Shown in pieces: positions 7,647 through 17,183 of a stretch of 64,000 bases of DNA. Positions within the stretch are counted from its first letter, which is position 1. Every line of letters starts with the position of its first letter. The notes beneath the pieces were generated by a model. It saw nothing but the letters and a program-made list of their open reading frames with translations. It made no database searches and was not told the DNA's origin. The stretch spans positions 149,224 through 213,223 of the forward strand of contig JBCDIL010000003.1 in the NCBI GenBank assembly GCA_038749025.1, read 5' to 3'. This DNA is from JBCAXA01 sp038749025 (lineage in GTDB: Bacteria > Pseudomonadota > Gammaproteobacteria > Steroidobacterales > Woeseiaceae). The position numbers and the translations under genes were made by a program.

Positions 7647-9929
7647 CTACTCGAAGCGCATCGTTAGACTCAATTGCACCTCACGCGGTGGCGCCATCGC
7701 CGCCAAGAAGTTCGGACCGGACGGTACACCCCAAGCCAGAATTTTCTCATCGGTCAGGTTTTTACCGAGCAACTGCACGGTAACACTGTCATTGGGCGAG
7801 ATTAACCGGATGCCGGCATTGTAGGTTTCAACAGCGCCTTGGAAGGTCCCTGGAAAGTACGAGATATCGGTGAACTGGTTGCCGGTGTGGGTAACATCCG
7901 CCCGTAGGCCGAGGTCCCAACCGCCACCGAAGGTGTCGTCGACTTGGTAGTCGAAATACATCGAGCCTTTCGTCTCTGGCGCGAATTGCAGGGGTAAACC
8001 ACTAAGATCACAGACGCCGCTGGCGTTTTGGAATTGAGCTGGACAGCTACCCGCTCCGACGAACTCGTCGTAAGTCGCATCGGTGTAGGCAAAGTTACCG
8101 CCGAAGGTCAGTTGATCGGTCAGTGCCCAGAACCATTCCAGCTCAAAGCCGTCTACGCTGCTGTCGGCGGCGTTGCCAACGACGAAGTCGGCGACGGTTC
8201 CTTCAACCTGGGTCGCCAACTGCAGACCCTCAACGTCCATTGAATACAGCGTGAAATTGAGGTTTAACGAGCCATCTAACAAGGTCGATTTCAAACCGAG
8301 CTCAAAGGAATCGACGACCTCCTCGTCGAATTCGATATCGGTATCTTGCGCATCAACCCGATCGCTAAATCCACCGGTTTTGTGACCACGAGCCGCGGTC
8401 GCAAACAACATGACTTCGTCGTTAAGGTCGAACTGGACCGTGAACGAGGGTGTGAATTTATCCTCGGAGCGGCTTTCATCGCGCGGCAAGATATCGTTGA
8501 AAAGCGGGACAGCACTTTGATACTCGGTAAAGAAGCGTTCAAATCGAAAGTCTTTGTCCTCGCTCGAGAACCGACCACCGATAATCGCCGTAGTCCGGTC
8601 GGATAGATACCAGCGGACTTGCCCAAATAGCGCCAAGGTTTGAGTGTCTTGCGTCCACGGTTCTTCTTCCCGGAAGAACGGACCGCCCGGTAGATTCAAG
8701 TCAGATGTCTGCTGGCGGGCTAGGTCGCTGTCTTCGTAGTAGAAGCCGACGATGTAGTCGTAGACGTCGTTTTCTGCCGATGTGAATCGAAATTCTTGCG
8801 TAAAGCCTTCGTACTGCTCCGCACGGCGAGCCCGGAACAAATTCACCGCCCCTTGATCAGCGCCGTGGAATTGATGCACGTAGTCGTACTGCAGATAGGC
8901 GGTTATCGACTTAAACGTCCCGGCGTCCATCTCGTACTCGAGATCCACCGAGAAGTTCTGAGTGTCTTGATCGCGCTGCGGGCAAAACGCACCGATCGAT
9001 TGGCCGGCCTGTGGTCCAGGTGCGGACTGCGCCTCGCCGCAGTTGAGGTGAATCCGCCAGTCGAGCTCTGAGTTAACCGTCGCCGCTAAAGCGGGATCGA
9101 CGCCGGAGTTAATCGCGAGACCTTGCCACGGCCCTGGGCCACCGGCCAGATCGCTTATCTCTGCCGTGTCCGCACCGAAGGTATCGAACTCCATGTGCTC
9201 GGCTTTGAAATTGACGACGAGCTGGTCAGAAACATCCCAGCGTACTTTGACACGGGCGCCGGTGTCTTCGCGCTGCGGACCGTCGGGGCCCAAGCCACCG
9301 TACGTATTGATGTAGAAGCCGTCGTAGTCGCGGTAGATGGCCGCGAATCGCGCACTGACGTTTTCACTGAGTGCGCCGGATACAAAACCGCTCAGCTCAC
9401 TTTGGCCGCCCGTGGTGCTGAATTGGCTGGTCGAGACATCGAAGCCGTATTCCAGCTCTTCGGTCGGATCGGCCGTGCGAATAATTAACGCACCCGCGGC
9501 TGTATTTTTACCAAACAACGTTCCTTGTGGACCGCGCAGCACCTCGACACCGGAGATATCGAGGAACGGGTGAAAGTTGATCGCCGCGCGACTGATATAG
9601 ACCTCGTCGACAAAACGACCGGTCGATTGTTCAATCGAGTGAGCCGTACCGCCGCCGAGACCACGGATATAGAGGTTTGGCAGGATCGAACCGCTGTTGA
9701 TCTCGAAGTTAGGCACCAGAATGGACAAATCTTCGATGTCCATCAGACCCATTCGCTGCATTTGCTCAGCCGATACGGCCGCCACGGAAACAGGTACATC
9801 TTGAATGTTTTCGGCCCGTTTAGTCGCCGTCACGGTTATCTCATCGATAACGCCTTGGGCCAAGGCTGCACTGGAAGTTGTATAAAGCGCGCAAAGGACT
9901 GCGGCGCGGATTGCGTTCTTCTCACTCAC
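7647..9929 (-). CDS. TonB-dependent outer-membrane receptor
   Basis: 760-aa TonB-dependent receptor from a GTG at 9929. A signal peptide (AIRAAVLCALYTTSSAALAQG) leads to the TonB-box-like DEITVTATKR, a plug domain (IRGLGGGTAHS, EVLRGPQGTLFGKNTAAGAL) and a long 22-strand barrel ending in LSLTMRFE. The GTG is chosen because GGGGGG lies eight bases upstream and the signal peptide then starts correctly; the open frame runs 95 codons further but over the control region facing the LysR gene. It is the first gene of the catabolic run and would bring the substrate, or a large ligand, across the outer membrane. No FecA-like extension is seen. Confidence 0.93.
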   Translation of the reverse strand: MSEKNAIRAAVLCALYTTSSAALAQGVIDEITVTATKRAENIQDVPVSVAAVSAEQMQRMGLMDIEDLSILVPNFEINSGSILPNLYIRGLGGGTAHSIEQSTGRFVDEVYISRAAINFHPFLDISGVEVLRGPQGTLFGKNTAAGALIIRTADPTEELEYGFDVSTSQFSTTGGQSELSGFVSGALSENVSARFAAIYRDYDGFYINTYGGLGPDGPQREDTGARVKVRWDVSDQLVVNFKAEHMEFDTFGADTAEISDLAGGPGPWQGLAINSGVDPALAATVNSELDWRIHLNCGEAQSAPGPQAGQSIGAFCPQRDQDTQNFSVDLEYEMDAGTFKSITAYLQYDYVHQFHGADQGAVNLFRARRAEQYEGFTQEFRFTSAENDVYDYIVGFYYEDSDLARQQTSDLNLPGGPFFREEEPWTQDTQTLALFGQVRWYLSDRTTAIIGGRFSSEDKDFRFERFFTEYQSAVPLFNDILPRDESRSEDKFTPSFTVQFDLNDEVMLFATAARGHKTGGFSDRVDAQDTDIEFDEEVVDSFELGLKSTLLDGSLNLNFTLYSMDVEGLQLATQVEGTVADFVVGNAADSSVDGFELEWFWALTDQLTFGGNFAYTDATYDEFVGAGSCPAQFQNASGVCDLSGLPLQFAPETKGSMYFDYQVDDTFGGGWDLGLRADVTHTGNQFTDISYFPGTFQGAVETYNAGIRLISPNDSVTVQLLGKNLTDEKILAWGVPSGPNFLAAMAPPREVQLSLTMRFE

Positions 9930-10110
9930 TGGTAAATCCCCCCGGATTTGTGTTCCACCGTCGCCGGTGGTTCTGTCGTTAGTGCTGTTCGCCACGTACT
10001 CAGCGAAAACCACTACGCCATGGACTGACGATAATTGAGTGCGAAAAGAATGATAATGAGCTATTTTGGAACCATATTGTTCGCGTAACGCGCTCGGCGG
10101 GGAGGGTGTA

Positions 10111-11070
10111 ATGAACGAGCTGAACAGCCTTCGGGCATTCGTCAAAGTCGTTGAAGTGGGCAGTTTTGCAGAAGCAGCACGCCAGATGGGCACAACTAAA
10201 TCGGTCATCACCAAGCGGGTGAACCAGCTCGAAGAACACCTTCAGCTTGAGCTGCTGCAACGCTCGACGCGCCGACTCAGTATTACCGATACCGGCAGCG
10301 CCTTGTACGAACGCTGTGTACGCGTACTCGCCGATCTTGACGAAGCAAAGTCAGCCGTCAGCTCGGTTGAGTGGGGGCTTAGCGGAACCTTCAGGGTTAG
10401 CTGCATATCTTCGATTACCTCCGCTTACTTAGCGCGTGACTTGTGTGAGTTCCAGATGGAACATCCAAATCTCAATATCGAGCTACAGCAACATGACCGC
10501 ATATGCGACCCTGTTCAGGAGGGGTTTGACGTGTGCTTGCAGCCCACCGCCCCAAAGAGCGAGATTGTCCAGGAACTGCAGGTGTTTCCGATTCGGCGAA
10601 TGATTGTTGCAACGCCTGGTTATTTAGAACGCCACGGCGAACCAAACAATCCAAAAGACCTTATCGACCACCGCTTCGCGCACAATAACCATGTACAGCC
10701 GATGTCAGCGATCGACTTTTACGACGGCAATCGCACCGTGCAGGCGCCGTTCTCGCCAATCATTTTGACAAATACGGTCTGGCAACTGCACGCGGCTGTT
10801 ATGTGGGGTGACTGTATGGCACTGATGCCAACTTTCTTTATCGAGAAAGAGTTAGCGGCCGGCGAACTCGTACCGGTATTACCGAAACTTAGAGTCAACA
10901 AGCTAACGTTATCCGCCTACTTTCGCCGTACGCCGTACGTACCGATGAAGATCCGCATTTTCGTGAATTTCTTGAAGCAACGTTACAGCGATTTTCCACC
11001 ATGGGAACAACGACTAACGAAGGCTCGGCCGGAGCTCAGTGGGCTACTCGGACCACGCGCGACCAGTTAG
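10111..11070 (+). CDS. LysR-family transcriptional regulator
   Basis: 319-aa LysR regulator. The winged-helix domain is MNELNSLRAFVKVVEVGSF...AARQMGTTKSVITKRVNQLE, followed by the periplasmic-binding-protein-like effector domain. The ATG at 10111 follows GGGGAGGG. It is divergent from the TonB receptor/GST operon with about 180 bp between starts, the usual arrangement for a LysR protein controlling the neighbouring operon. The inducer is unknown. Its 3' end overlaps the 3' end of the next, oppositely oriented LysR gene by four bases. Confidence 0.92.
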   Translation: MNELNSLRAFVKVVEVGSFAEAARQMGTTKSVITKRVNQLEEHLQLELLQRSTRRLSITDTGSALYERCVRVLADLDEAKSAVSSVEWGLSGTFRVSCISSITSAYLARDLCEFQMEHPNLNIELQQHDRICDPVQEGFDVCLQPTAPKSEIVQELQVFPIRRMIVATPGYLERHGEPNNPKDLIDHRFAHNNHVQPMSAIDFYDGNRTVQAPFSPIILTNTVWQLHAAVMWGDCMALMPTFFIEKELAAGELVPVLPKLRVNKLTLSAYFRRTPYVPMKIRIFVNFLKQRYSDFPPWEQRLTKARPELSGLLGPRATS

Positions 11071-11993
11071 GTTCGTTGCACGGTTTGATTGAATACCGGA
11101 TCTGACTGAACGACCTTATTCAATTGTTGACGTAACCAATGGTGGGCCGGGTCGGTGTGGTCACGTTGATGCCAAACCAGGAACATAGCGAACTTCTTGA
11201 CGGGAAACGGTAGCGGCGCCATTGCCAACTCCCGCAGTAAATCGCGCGCAACGAAACGGCCTTGGACGGTAACCGCTTGAGTTCCAACAACGAACTGTGC
11301 GAGCCCGCTGAAAGTCGGCACAGTGCAAATGGGAGGCTTGGAACGGCGCGCGCGCGACACAGGCAACACCGCGATTGCACTGCGGCCGTCGCGAAAGCGT
11401 ACGTCGATCCGATCGCAAGCGGCAAACTCCGGCCACGTTGCCGGCGCTCGCCGCTGACTCGGGTCGAAGTAGCACACCGGCTCGTCTTGAAATAAACGTT
11501 GTTGGATTAACGCAGGGCCGTCCGGCGGAAACGGCGTAACGATCAACTGACATTTGCCGCTATTTAGTAGGGCTGCCGCGGGGACACCCGATTCAACGAA
11601 ATGCAAACGCACGTCGATGCCGGCGTTATTTGCTTGGCGAAAAAGTGCCGGGAACAGGAGCTGACGTTGGTACTCATTGGCGGCAACTGAAAACTCGAGA
11701 ACCTCGTTGCATGGATCAAACGCGCGACGGTGGGTCAGCCCCTGCAAGTCATCGAGTAGCTTTCTTATGGGACCGTCGAGCTCACGGGCGCGTTCCGTGG
11801 GTGCGACACCACGGCCAAGGCGAACAAACAGCGGGTCGCCGAAAACGTCCCGGAGTTTGGCGAGCGTATGACTGACGGCCGATTGGGTGACCCCGAGTCG
11901 ATTGGCAGCACGCGACACCGAGCCCTCCTCAAACACCGCAAGGAAGGTGCGCAACGCTGTGCCATCGAGCGCTAAATAATTAGTTTCCCTCAT
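11067..11993 (-). CDS. LysR-family transcriptional regulator (NodD/NahR-like)
   Basis: 308-aa LysR regulator. The helix-turn-helix region LRTFLAVFEEGSVSRAANRLGVTQSAVSHTLAKLRDVFGDPLF is intact, with GVTQSAVSHTL as the recognition helix and DPLFVRLGRG marking the NodD/NahR/PhnS subgroup. Start is set at the ATG at 11993 because the 40-residue upstream extension has no family similarity. It is divergent, with about 140 bp between starts, from the SnoaL lipoprotein gene at 12137 and likely controls that three-gene run. The ligand is unknown, although this subgroup often senses aromatic compounds. Confidence 0.9.
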   Translation of the reverse strand: MRETNYLALDGTALRTFLAVFEEGSVSRAANRLGVTQSAVSHTLAKLRDVFGDPLFVRLGRGVAPTERARELDGPIRKLLDDLQGLTHRRAFDPCNEVLEFSVAANEYQRQLLFPALFRQANNAGIDVRLHFVESGVPAAALLNSGKCQLIVTPFPPDGPALIQQRLFQDEPVCYFDPSQRRAPATWPEFAACDRIDVRFRDGRSAIAVLPVSRARRSKPPICTVPTFSGLAQFVVGTQAVTVQGRFVARDLLRELAMAPLPFPVKKFAMFLVWHQRDHTDPAHHWLRQQLNKVVQSDPVFNQTVQRT

Positions 11994-12136
11994 ACTAAAA
12001 ATTAATATACAACTGTTTTTGTAATGCGATAAAGGGCTCAAAATCGTCGGACTAAATCCGGTGGTAGGCATCGTTGTATCCCCGGTGAGCAAACAGACAA
12101 TCGGCCGTAGCACGGTACTCGAAGTGGGAGAAAACT

Positions 12137-12661
12137 ATGAAGTTACTGGCGGTTAGCGCATTAGCAGTCAGCACTGTACTGATGACCGGCTGCGAGCAGC
12201 CTGACAGCGCACCGACCTCGGTCATCAACGACGCCGTCGCGGAAACCGACAGCCAAAGCGATCAAACACTGGCTATTGCACAGCAGTTCTTAGGTGCGGC
12301 CGGCAGCGGCGATATGGAAACCCTCAGCAGGCTCATGGCAAACGACTTCGTCTGGCACAACGAAGGCGACAGCGATGTACCGTGGATTGGCACCTGGGAA
12401 GGTAAAGACGTTGTGCTCAACGAGTTCTTACCGAAGTTCGGCGCCGGTCTCGCCGTGACGGGTTGGGCAACCGACTACAGCTTCTCGAACGGCGATCAGG
12501 CGGCGTTCATGGGTACGATGAGCGCGGATGCTAACAACACCGGCAAGAGTACAGGCACGATGAATTGGGCCGTGCGGGTTCATGTGGTCGACGGTCAAGT
12601 AAAACGGTGGACCTGGCTCGAAGATAGCTACGCGGTCTCAAAGGCCTACCGCAGCGAGTAA
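12137..12661 (+). CDS. SnoaL-like lipoprotein
   Basis: 174-aa predicted lipoprotein. A short signal peptide ends in the lipobox LMTGC (Cys about residue 19), and a single NTF2/SnoaL-like domain follows (LAIAQQFLGAAGSGDMETLSRLMANDFVWHNEG). GTGGGAG lies before the ATG. The fold covers polyketide cyclases, ketosteroid isomerases and small ligand-binding proteins, so catalysis cannot be assumed. It leads a three-gene plus-strand run with another SnoaL-fold protein and an NmrA-type protein. Aspartate after the lipobox Cys is absent (EQPDS follows), which suggests outer-membrane sorting if Enterobacterales rules apply. Confidence 0.8.
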   Translation: MKLLAVSALAVSTVLMTGCEQPDSAPTSVINDAVAETDSQSDQTLAIAQQFLGAAGSGDMETLSRLMANDFVWHNEGDSDVPWIGTWEGKDVVLNEFLPKFGAGLAVTGWATDYSFSNGDQAAFMGTMSADANNTGKSTGTMNWAVRVHVVDGQVKRWTWLEDSYAVSKAYRSE

Positions 12662-12672
12662 AGACGGCAGCG

Positions 12673-13455
12673 ATGGGCAGAAAACTCGACAATGCGAAAG
12701 CGCTTTATTTGGAAGGCATTCGTGACGGCAATGCCGAAGAAGCAGTCAAGAAATACACCGGCGATCGCTATACGCAACACAGTACCGGCGTTGCCGATGG
12801 CGTCGACGGCTTTCTTGCTTTCTTCCTGCCGTTCATCGAACGTAATCCGGAACGGGATATCCGGATCGTTCGCGGCTTTGAGGACGGTCAATACGTGTTC
12901 GTTCAAGCCTATCAAGAACTGAACGGCGGCAAAGACAAGTGGATTACGACCGACCTTTTCGATACCGATGAAAATGACCAGATTATTGAGCACTGGGACG
13001 TCATCGGGCCGGTCGTCGAACAAACGGTGTCGGGCAACTCGCAGATCGATGGCCCGACCGACGTAACCGACCTTACAGACACCGAGAAAAACAAGGTGAT
13101 CGTCCAACAGTTTGCCGACGAAGTCTTGATCGGCGGCAACTTCGACCGCGTTACCGAATTTATCTCGACCGATACCTACATTCAGCACAACCCGTTGGTC
13201 GACAACGGCATAGCGGGTTTCGGCGCGTTCGCTGAGCAGCTAGCGAAAGACGGTCGACCCATGCAATACCACAATGTCTTCAAACTCATCGGCCAAGGCA
13301 ACTTTGTTGTGACTTACAGCAAGATGTCGATGGGTGCCGACGAGTACGCCGTGTTCGACATCTTTCGCTTGGCGAACGGTCTCATCGTAGAGCACTGGGA
13401 CAATATGGAAGTAATCTTGCCAGCGTCAGAATGGGGTAACAGCGGCAAGTTTTGA
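12673..13455 (+). CDS. Tandem SnoaL-like domain protein
   Basis: 260-aa cytoplasmic protein made of two SnoaL-like halves. The first, about residues 5-120, carries YTQHSTGVADGVDGFLAFF and EHWDVIGPV. The second, about 130-255, carries YIQHNPLVDNGIAGFGAFAEQL and EHWDNMEVI. Each half keeps the Y-x-QH and EHWD signature seen in the SnoaL-like polyketide-cyclase group often annotated in marine proteobacteria. It starts eleven bases after the lipoprotein stop and is probably co-transcribed with it. Its catalytic role is unknown; the conserved His residues in both halves suggest two working sites rather than one degenerate copy. Confidence 0.8.
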   Translation: MGRKLDNAKALYLEGIRDGNAEEAVKKYTGDRYTQHSTGVADGVDGFLAFFLPFIERNPERDIRIVRGFEDGQYVFVQAYQELNGGKDKWITTDLFDTDENDQIIEHWDVIGPVVEQTVSGNSQIDGPTDVTDLTDTEKNKVIVQQFADEVLIGGNFDRVTEFISTDTYIQHNPLVDNGIAGFGAFAEQLAKDGRPMQYHNVFKLIGQGNFVVTYSKMSMGADEYAVFDIFRLANGLIVEHWDNMEVILPASEWGNSGKF

Positions 13456-13507
13456 AGGGCTCCCGGAGACGACGCTAGAAGCGCCGTAATCAGGCACACT
13501 AGCGGGT

Positions 13508-14476
13508 ATGAACGAGTCTCCAGCGACAATCGTCTTGGCCGGCGCAACCGGTCATATCGGTAAAGCCGTTGCCCGAGAACTGCTCGCTCAACAACGACCC
13601 CATACGCTACTCGCTCGTTCTGACTTACCGATCATAGACGACGCGCTGCGAGCCACCCGTACCGTCGACGTTACCGATCCAACGAGCGTTCGCGGCGCCT
13701 TCACCGGCGGCCAAGTCGATACCGTGATCTCCTGCCTCGCATCGCGAACCGGCGTCCGCGACGACGCCTGGGCCATTGATCATAAAGCCAATGTGCATTT
13801 GCTGGATGCGGCGAAAGCGGCTGGCGTGCGCCACTTCGTGCTGTTGTCGGCGATTTGCGTACAGAAACCGGAGCTCGAATTTCAGCGAGCGAAGCTCGCC
13901 TTCGAGCGCCTACTAGTGGACAGCGGGCTTACGTACAGCATCGTAAGACCAACCGCGTTTTTTAAGTCAATTTCGGGGCAAGTTAGTCGGGTCTTGGCCG
14001 GTAAGCCGTTTCTCTTATTCGACGGTGGCAACGGGACGGCGTGCAAACCGATGAGCGAAAGCGACCTTGCTCGCTTTATCGTTGCCTGTATTGATGATGC
14101 GAGTAAGCACAACCGCATCCTACCGATCGGTGGTCCCGGAGAAGCCGTAACACCGCGCCAGCAAGGCGAGCTGTTGTTCCGACTCGCGGACCGTGACCCA
14201 CAGTTTCGATCGGTTCCGACAGCGATCTTCGATATCGTCGCCACGCTACTGACACCTTTAGGTTGGGCTTCGAAATCCGCTGCGGCGAAAGCCGAGCTCG
14301 CCCGGATCGGCAAGTACTACGCGACCGAATCGATGCTGTTCTGGGACGAGCGAGCCCAACGCTACGACGCCGATGCCACGCCGAGTTACGGCAAGGTAAC
14401 GCTGGAACAACACTATGCGCATCTGCTTAGCGATGGTATAGCGGGATACGAAGCCGGCGAGCAGCGGTTGTTTTAG
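13508..14476 (+). CDS. NmrA/atypical SDR NAD(P)-binding protein
   Basis: 322-aa atypical short-chain dehydrogenase. The N-terminal IVLAGATGHIGKAVARELL is a TGxxGxxG dinucleotide-binding motif, followed by DVTDPTSVRGAF, HFVLLSAICVQKPEL and YSIVRPTAFFKSISG. It belongs to the extended/NmrA-like group that includes divinyl-chlorophyllide reductase-like proteins, which usually lack the full classical YxxxK pair, as here. It comes 52 bp after the tandem SnoaL gene and closes the run. The substrate is unknown. The C-terminal helical extension (FDIVATLLTPLGWASKSAAAKAEL) supports the 8-vinyl-reductase-like branch. Confidence 0.82.
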   Translation: MNESPATIVLAGATGHIGKAVARELLAQQRPHTLLARSDLPIIDDALRATRTVDVTDPTSVRGAFTGGQVDTVISCLASRTGVRDDAWAIDHKANVHLLDAAKAAGVRHFVLLSAICVQKPELEFQRAKLAFERLLVDSGLTYSIVRPTAFFKSISGQVSRVLAGKPFLLFDGGNGTACKPMSESDLARFIVACIDDASKHNRILPIGGPGEAVTPRQQGELLFRLADRDPQFRSVPTAIFDIVATLLTPLGWASKSAAAKAELARIGKYYATESMLFWDERAQRYDADATPSYGKVTLEQHYAHLLSDGIAGYEAGEQRLF

Positions 14477-14703
14477 CCCGACCGGCGGTGGCAGCTACCT
14501 GGACCCAGGTGACTACGAAACTGACTCTTCACCGGTCGAGCGGAGCCCGCGAACGATTGTCGCGGCGAAGCCGGTAAGACCGACGAGCGCGAGCCAAGTG
14601 CACTTGGCTTTAATATGGGGCATTCGTACGGTCGCGAACCGACCGTAACCAAACAGTTAACGTGCTAGTTTGACGAAAAAACTTCGGCAGTTGTTATCCG
14701 ACG

Positions 14704-15936
14704 TTATGTCCGAACAGTTGACGCCGCCGGTTCATCGGGCTGAGGCTCGGCATCGGTCAGCCGATCCAGCTTACGCAGTGTTGGGAATACGAAGTAGGCG
14801 CCGATAACCACACCCAATGACATGAATCCACCTAACAAAACAGTGGGAACGGCGCCGAGAAAGGCGGCAACCGAGCCCGCTCGAAAATCCCCCATGTCGT
14901 TCGACGTTGCTATGAACAAAGAGTTAACAGAGTTTACGCGACCACGCAGCTCGTCCGGTGTAGCCAGCTGCACGACGGTCATCCGAACGTTGACGCTAAC
15001 CATATCGGTGGCGCCGTAAACAAACAGGCAAATTAAACTGAGTGTCAAACTCGACGAAAACGCAAAGACAAGTATCGATAGCGAAAAACCGATCAGCGAG
15101 ATAAACAGCAGTCGCCCGGTATTGCGAACGTCATCGAGCCGCGAAAAGACGATCCCCGCCGAAACGGCACCGACAGCTGGCATGGCGCGCATGAGCCCGA
15201 GCGCCTCAGGCCCTACGTTGAGAATGTCGACGGCATAAACCGGTAACAACGCGACCACGCTACCGACCAACACAATGACAAGATCAAGTGAAATGGCCGG
15301 GAACACCAACGGGTTGTTGAAAACGTAGCGAATGCCGTCGAGCAACTGGTTCAGCCCCCGGCCAGTCGGACGGCGCACTTTGTTTGGCGGCAAGCTGAAA
15401 TACAGCGGTGCTGTGAGAAAGCACAACGCCGCAAGAACAGGATAGACGTCTTTATCGAGCCAGGCGATCAGTAAACCGGCGACAAACGGCCCCGTCGCCT
15501 CGGCGGCCGTTCGGGTGGTACTGCTGATCGCGACCGCACGGGCGAGAAAGTCGCCGCTGACAAGCCCCGGTAGCACCGATTGTGCGGCGGGCGAGAAGAA
15601 AGCACGCGATATGCCATTGACGAACAGCAAGCCGAAAACAGCGACTCGATCAAACTCGGCGCTCGTAAACTGAATAGCCAGCCCCACCAGCACGAGCCCT
15701 TGCACTAGCGAGCATGCGATGAGCACGTACTTGCGCCGTACGTTATCGACGACCCAGCCGGAGACAATAAAAAGTCCCGCGATAGGCATGATCTGCATTA
15801 AGCCGACCAGCGCTAAATCGAAGGGATTACCGGTCGCCTCGTACAAGTGCCAACCGACCGCTACCGATAGCATCATCGATGCCAATGTCATTAGCATCTG
15901 TGCCGTTAGCAGTCGAAGGAACGGGGAATTGCGCAT
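14704..15936 (-). CDS. MFS transporter, EntS/MFS_3-like
   Basis: 410-aa major facilitator with about 12 helices, similar to the enterobactin exporter EntS and the MFS_3 group: FLRLLTAQMLMTLASMMLSVAVGWHLYE at the start and the NGISRAFFSPAAQSVLPGLV and LRGRVNSVNSLFIATSNDMGDFRAGSVAAFLG segments. Proteins of this group usually export siderophores or drugs. It stands alone, convergent with the NmrA gene and 70 bp from the next LysR gene. The 227-bp gap to the NmrA gene holds a short ACCTGG/CCAGGT inverted repeat and no gene. Confidence 0.88.
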   Translation of the reverse strand: MRNSPFLRLLTAQMLMTLASMMLSVAVGWHLYEATGNPFDLALVGLMQIMPIAGLFIVSGWVVDNVRRKYVLIACSLVQGLVLVGLAIQFTSAEFDRVAVFGLLFVNGISRAFFSPAAQSVLPGLVSGDFLARAVAISSTTRTAAEATGPFVAGLLIAWLDKDVYPVLAALCFLTAPLYFSLPPNKVRRPTGRGLNQLLDGIRYVFNNPLVFPAISLDLVIVLVGSVVALLPVYAVDILNVGPEALGLMRAMPAVGAVSAGIVFSRLDDVRNTGRLLFISLIGFSLSILVFAFSSSLTLSLICLFVYGATDMVSVNVRMTVVQLATPDELRGRVNSVNSLFIATSNDMGDFRAGSVAAFLGAVPTVLLGGFMSLGVVIGAYFVFPTLRKLDRLTDAEPQPDEPAASTVRT

Positions 15937-16026
15937 AGCGGCGCGATGCTACACGGGTTTTATCGTTAAGCCTAAAAGTGCGTGATGATGTACGAGCCGT
16001 CCGCTGCCTCGCCGGGTAGACAATTC

Positions 16027-16956
16027 TCAGACCGTAGCGGTTACGGTAGGCTTTAGGTCTTCCTGGGCAGCAAAGTGTGCTCGTAGTTCGCCGACCAATG
16101 CGACGGCTAATGGGCGGTTGTATGCATGCTTGCGAGCGACGATGCCGGCCGTGCGTATAAACGGCGTTGACGGTACCGGGAGTCGAACTACCGAACCTGC
16201 CCGACAGGCCCCAGCAGCAATATGATCGGGCAACATGCCAACAAACCCGTCATACGTTACTAGCGACCGTATGGTCGACAGTGAGTTGCTTCGAACTTTC
16301 GGTTTTGGCCCGACGACGTTTGCAGCAAGAAACAACGACTCCAGTAGCTCTAGCGCGTGGGGTTGGTCGATACAAGCCCAGGCTGCGTTACTGAGAGCCT
16401 GCATGGAAAAACGATTGGCTGTGGCCAGCGGGTTGTCCGCGGCGACATAAATACTGGTCCTCACCTTCAGAAGTGGCTCGAACGTTAATGCATCGGAAAG
16501 TTTGACCAGCGGCAAGTTCAGTAGCGCAAACTCGAGCTCACCCTCATTAATGAGCCGCAGCAGATCTTCAAAGTAGCCGTTTTGCATCACCACGCGAGCA
16601 CCGGGATGACGGGCACAGAAACGCCCAAGCACGCGATCGACTGTCGGGTCTGCGAACAGTGCACCGAGGCCGAACGATACTGTTCCGGCGAACTCTTCTG
16701 CAGGACGTAGCGTATCGCGACGCGCCCTTGCGTAATCGGCGAGGATACTCTTTGCGTGGTGGTATAACCGTTGAGCCGCTGGCGTCGGCGCCGCACCGCG
16801 AGCATGTCGCTCGAAAAGCTCAACACCGAGGTCATCCTCTAAGTTTTTGATACTTCGCGTCAGCGCGGGTTGACTAAGCGCAATGTGGTCGGCGGCCTTC
16901 GACATATTGCCGTTCTCGAAGATCGCCACAAAATGTCTGAGTTGGCGTATGTCCAT
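16027..16956 (-). CDS. LysR-family transcriptional regulator
   Basis: 309-aa LysR regulator. MDIRQLRHFVAIFENGNMSKAADHIALSQPALTRSIKNLEDDLGVELFER is a textbook HTH domain of the group that includes TsaR and CbbR-like proteins. The effector domain is complete. The ATG at 16956 is chosen because the family N-terminus begins there; the 64-codon upstream extension crosses the divergent promoter. It faces the Tat-exported propeller gene at 17184 with about 230 bp between starts. It is similar to the fourth LysR at 23421, sharing M-x-I-(K/R)QLRHF and QPALTRSI, so the two are probably paralogues. Confidence 0.9.
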   Translation of the reverse strand: MDIRQLRHFVAIFENGNMSKAADHIALSQPALTRSIKNLEDDLGVELFERHARGAAPTPAAQRLYHHAKSILADYARARRDTLRPAEEFAGTVSFGLGALFADPTVDRVLGRFCARHPGARVVMQNGYFEDLLRLINEGELEFALLNLPLVKLSDALTFEPLLKVRTSIYVAADNPLATANRFSMQALSNAAWACIDQPHALELLESLFLAANVVGPKPKVRSNSLSTIRSLVTYDGFVGMLPDHIAAGACRAGSVVRLPVPSTPFIRTAGIVARKHAYNRPLAVALVGELRAHFAAQEDLKPTVTATV

Positions 16957-17183
16957 CGCAAGCCTTCCCGCCATGAATTGATTGCTTACACCGGTGGAAC
17001 GAAAGTAGCGCAGAGAAACTGTGTGATAAATGTTTCGGCATGCTTTCTGCTTATGTAGGACTGTCGAGAACGTATTGGACGTGGCGCTGCGGGAGCTACA
17101 GCATCCTGCGTGTAGCTGCGCGATCGCGCCAGTACGTGTTGTCGTCACCCCGTGTTCTTAGTCTCGATCGAAAGGTGCTGAAG

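Noticed and set aside
9930..10214. N-terminal extension of the first TonB receptor
   Set aside because: Covers the divergent promoter; a signal peptide starts at the GTG at 9929 behind GGGGGG.
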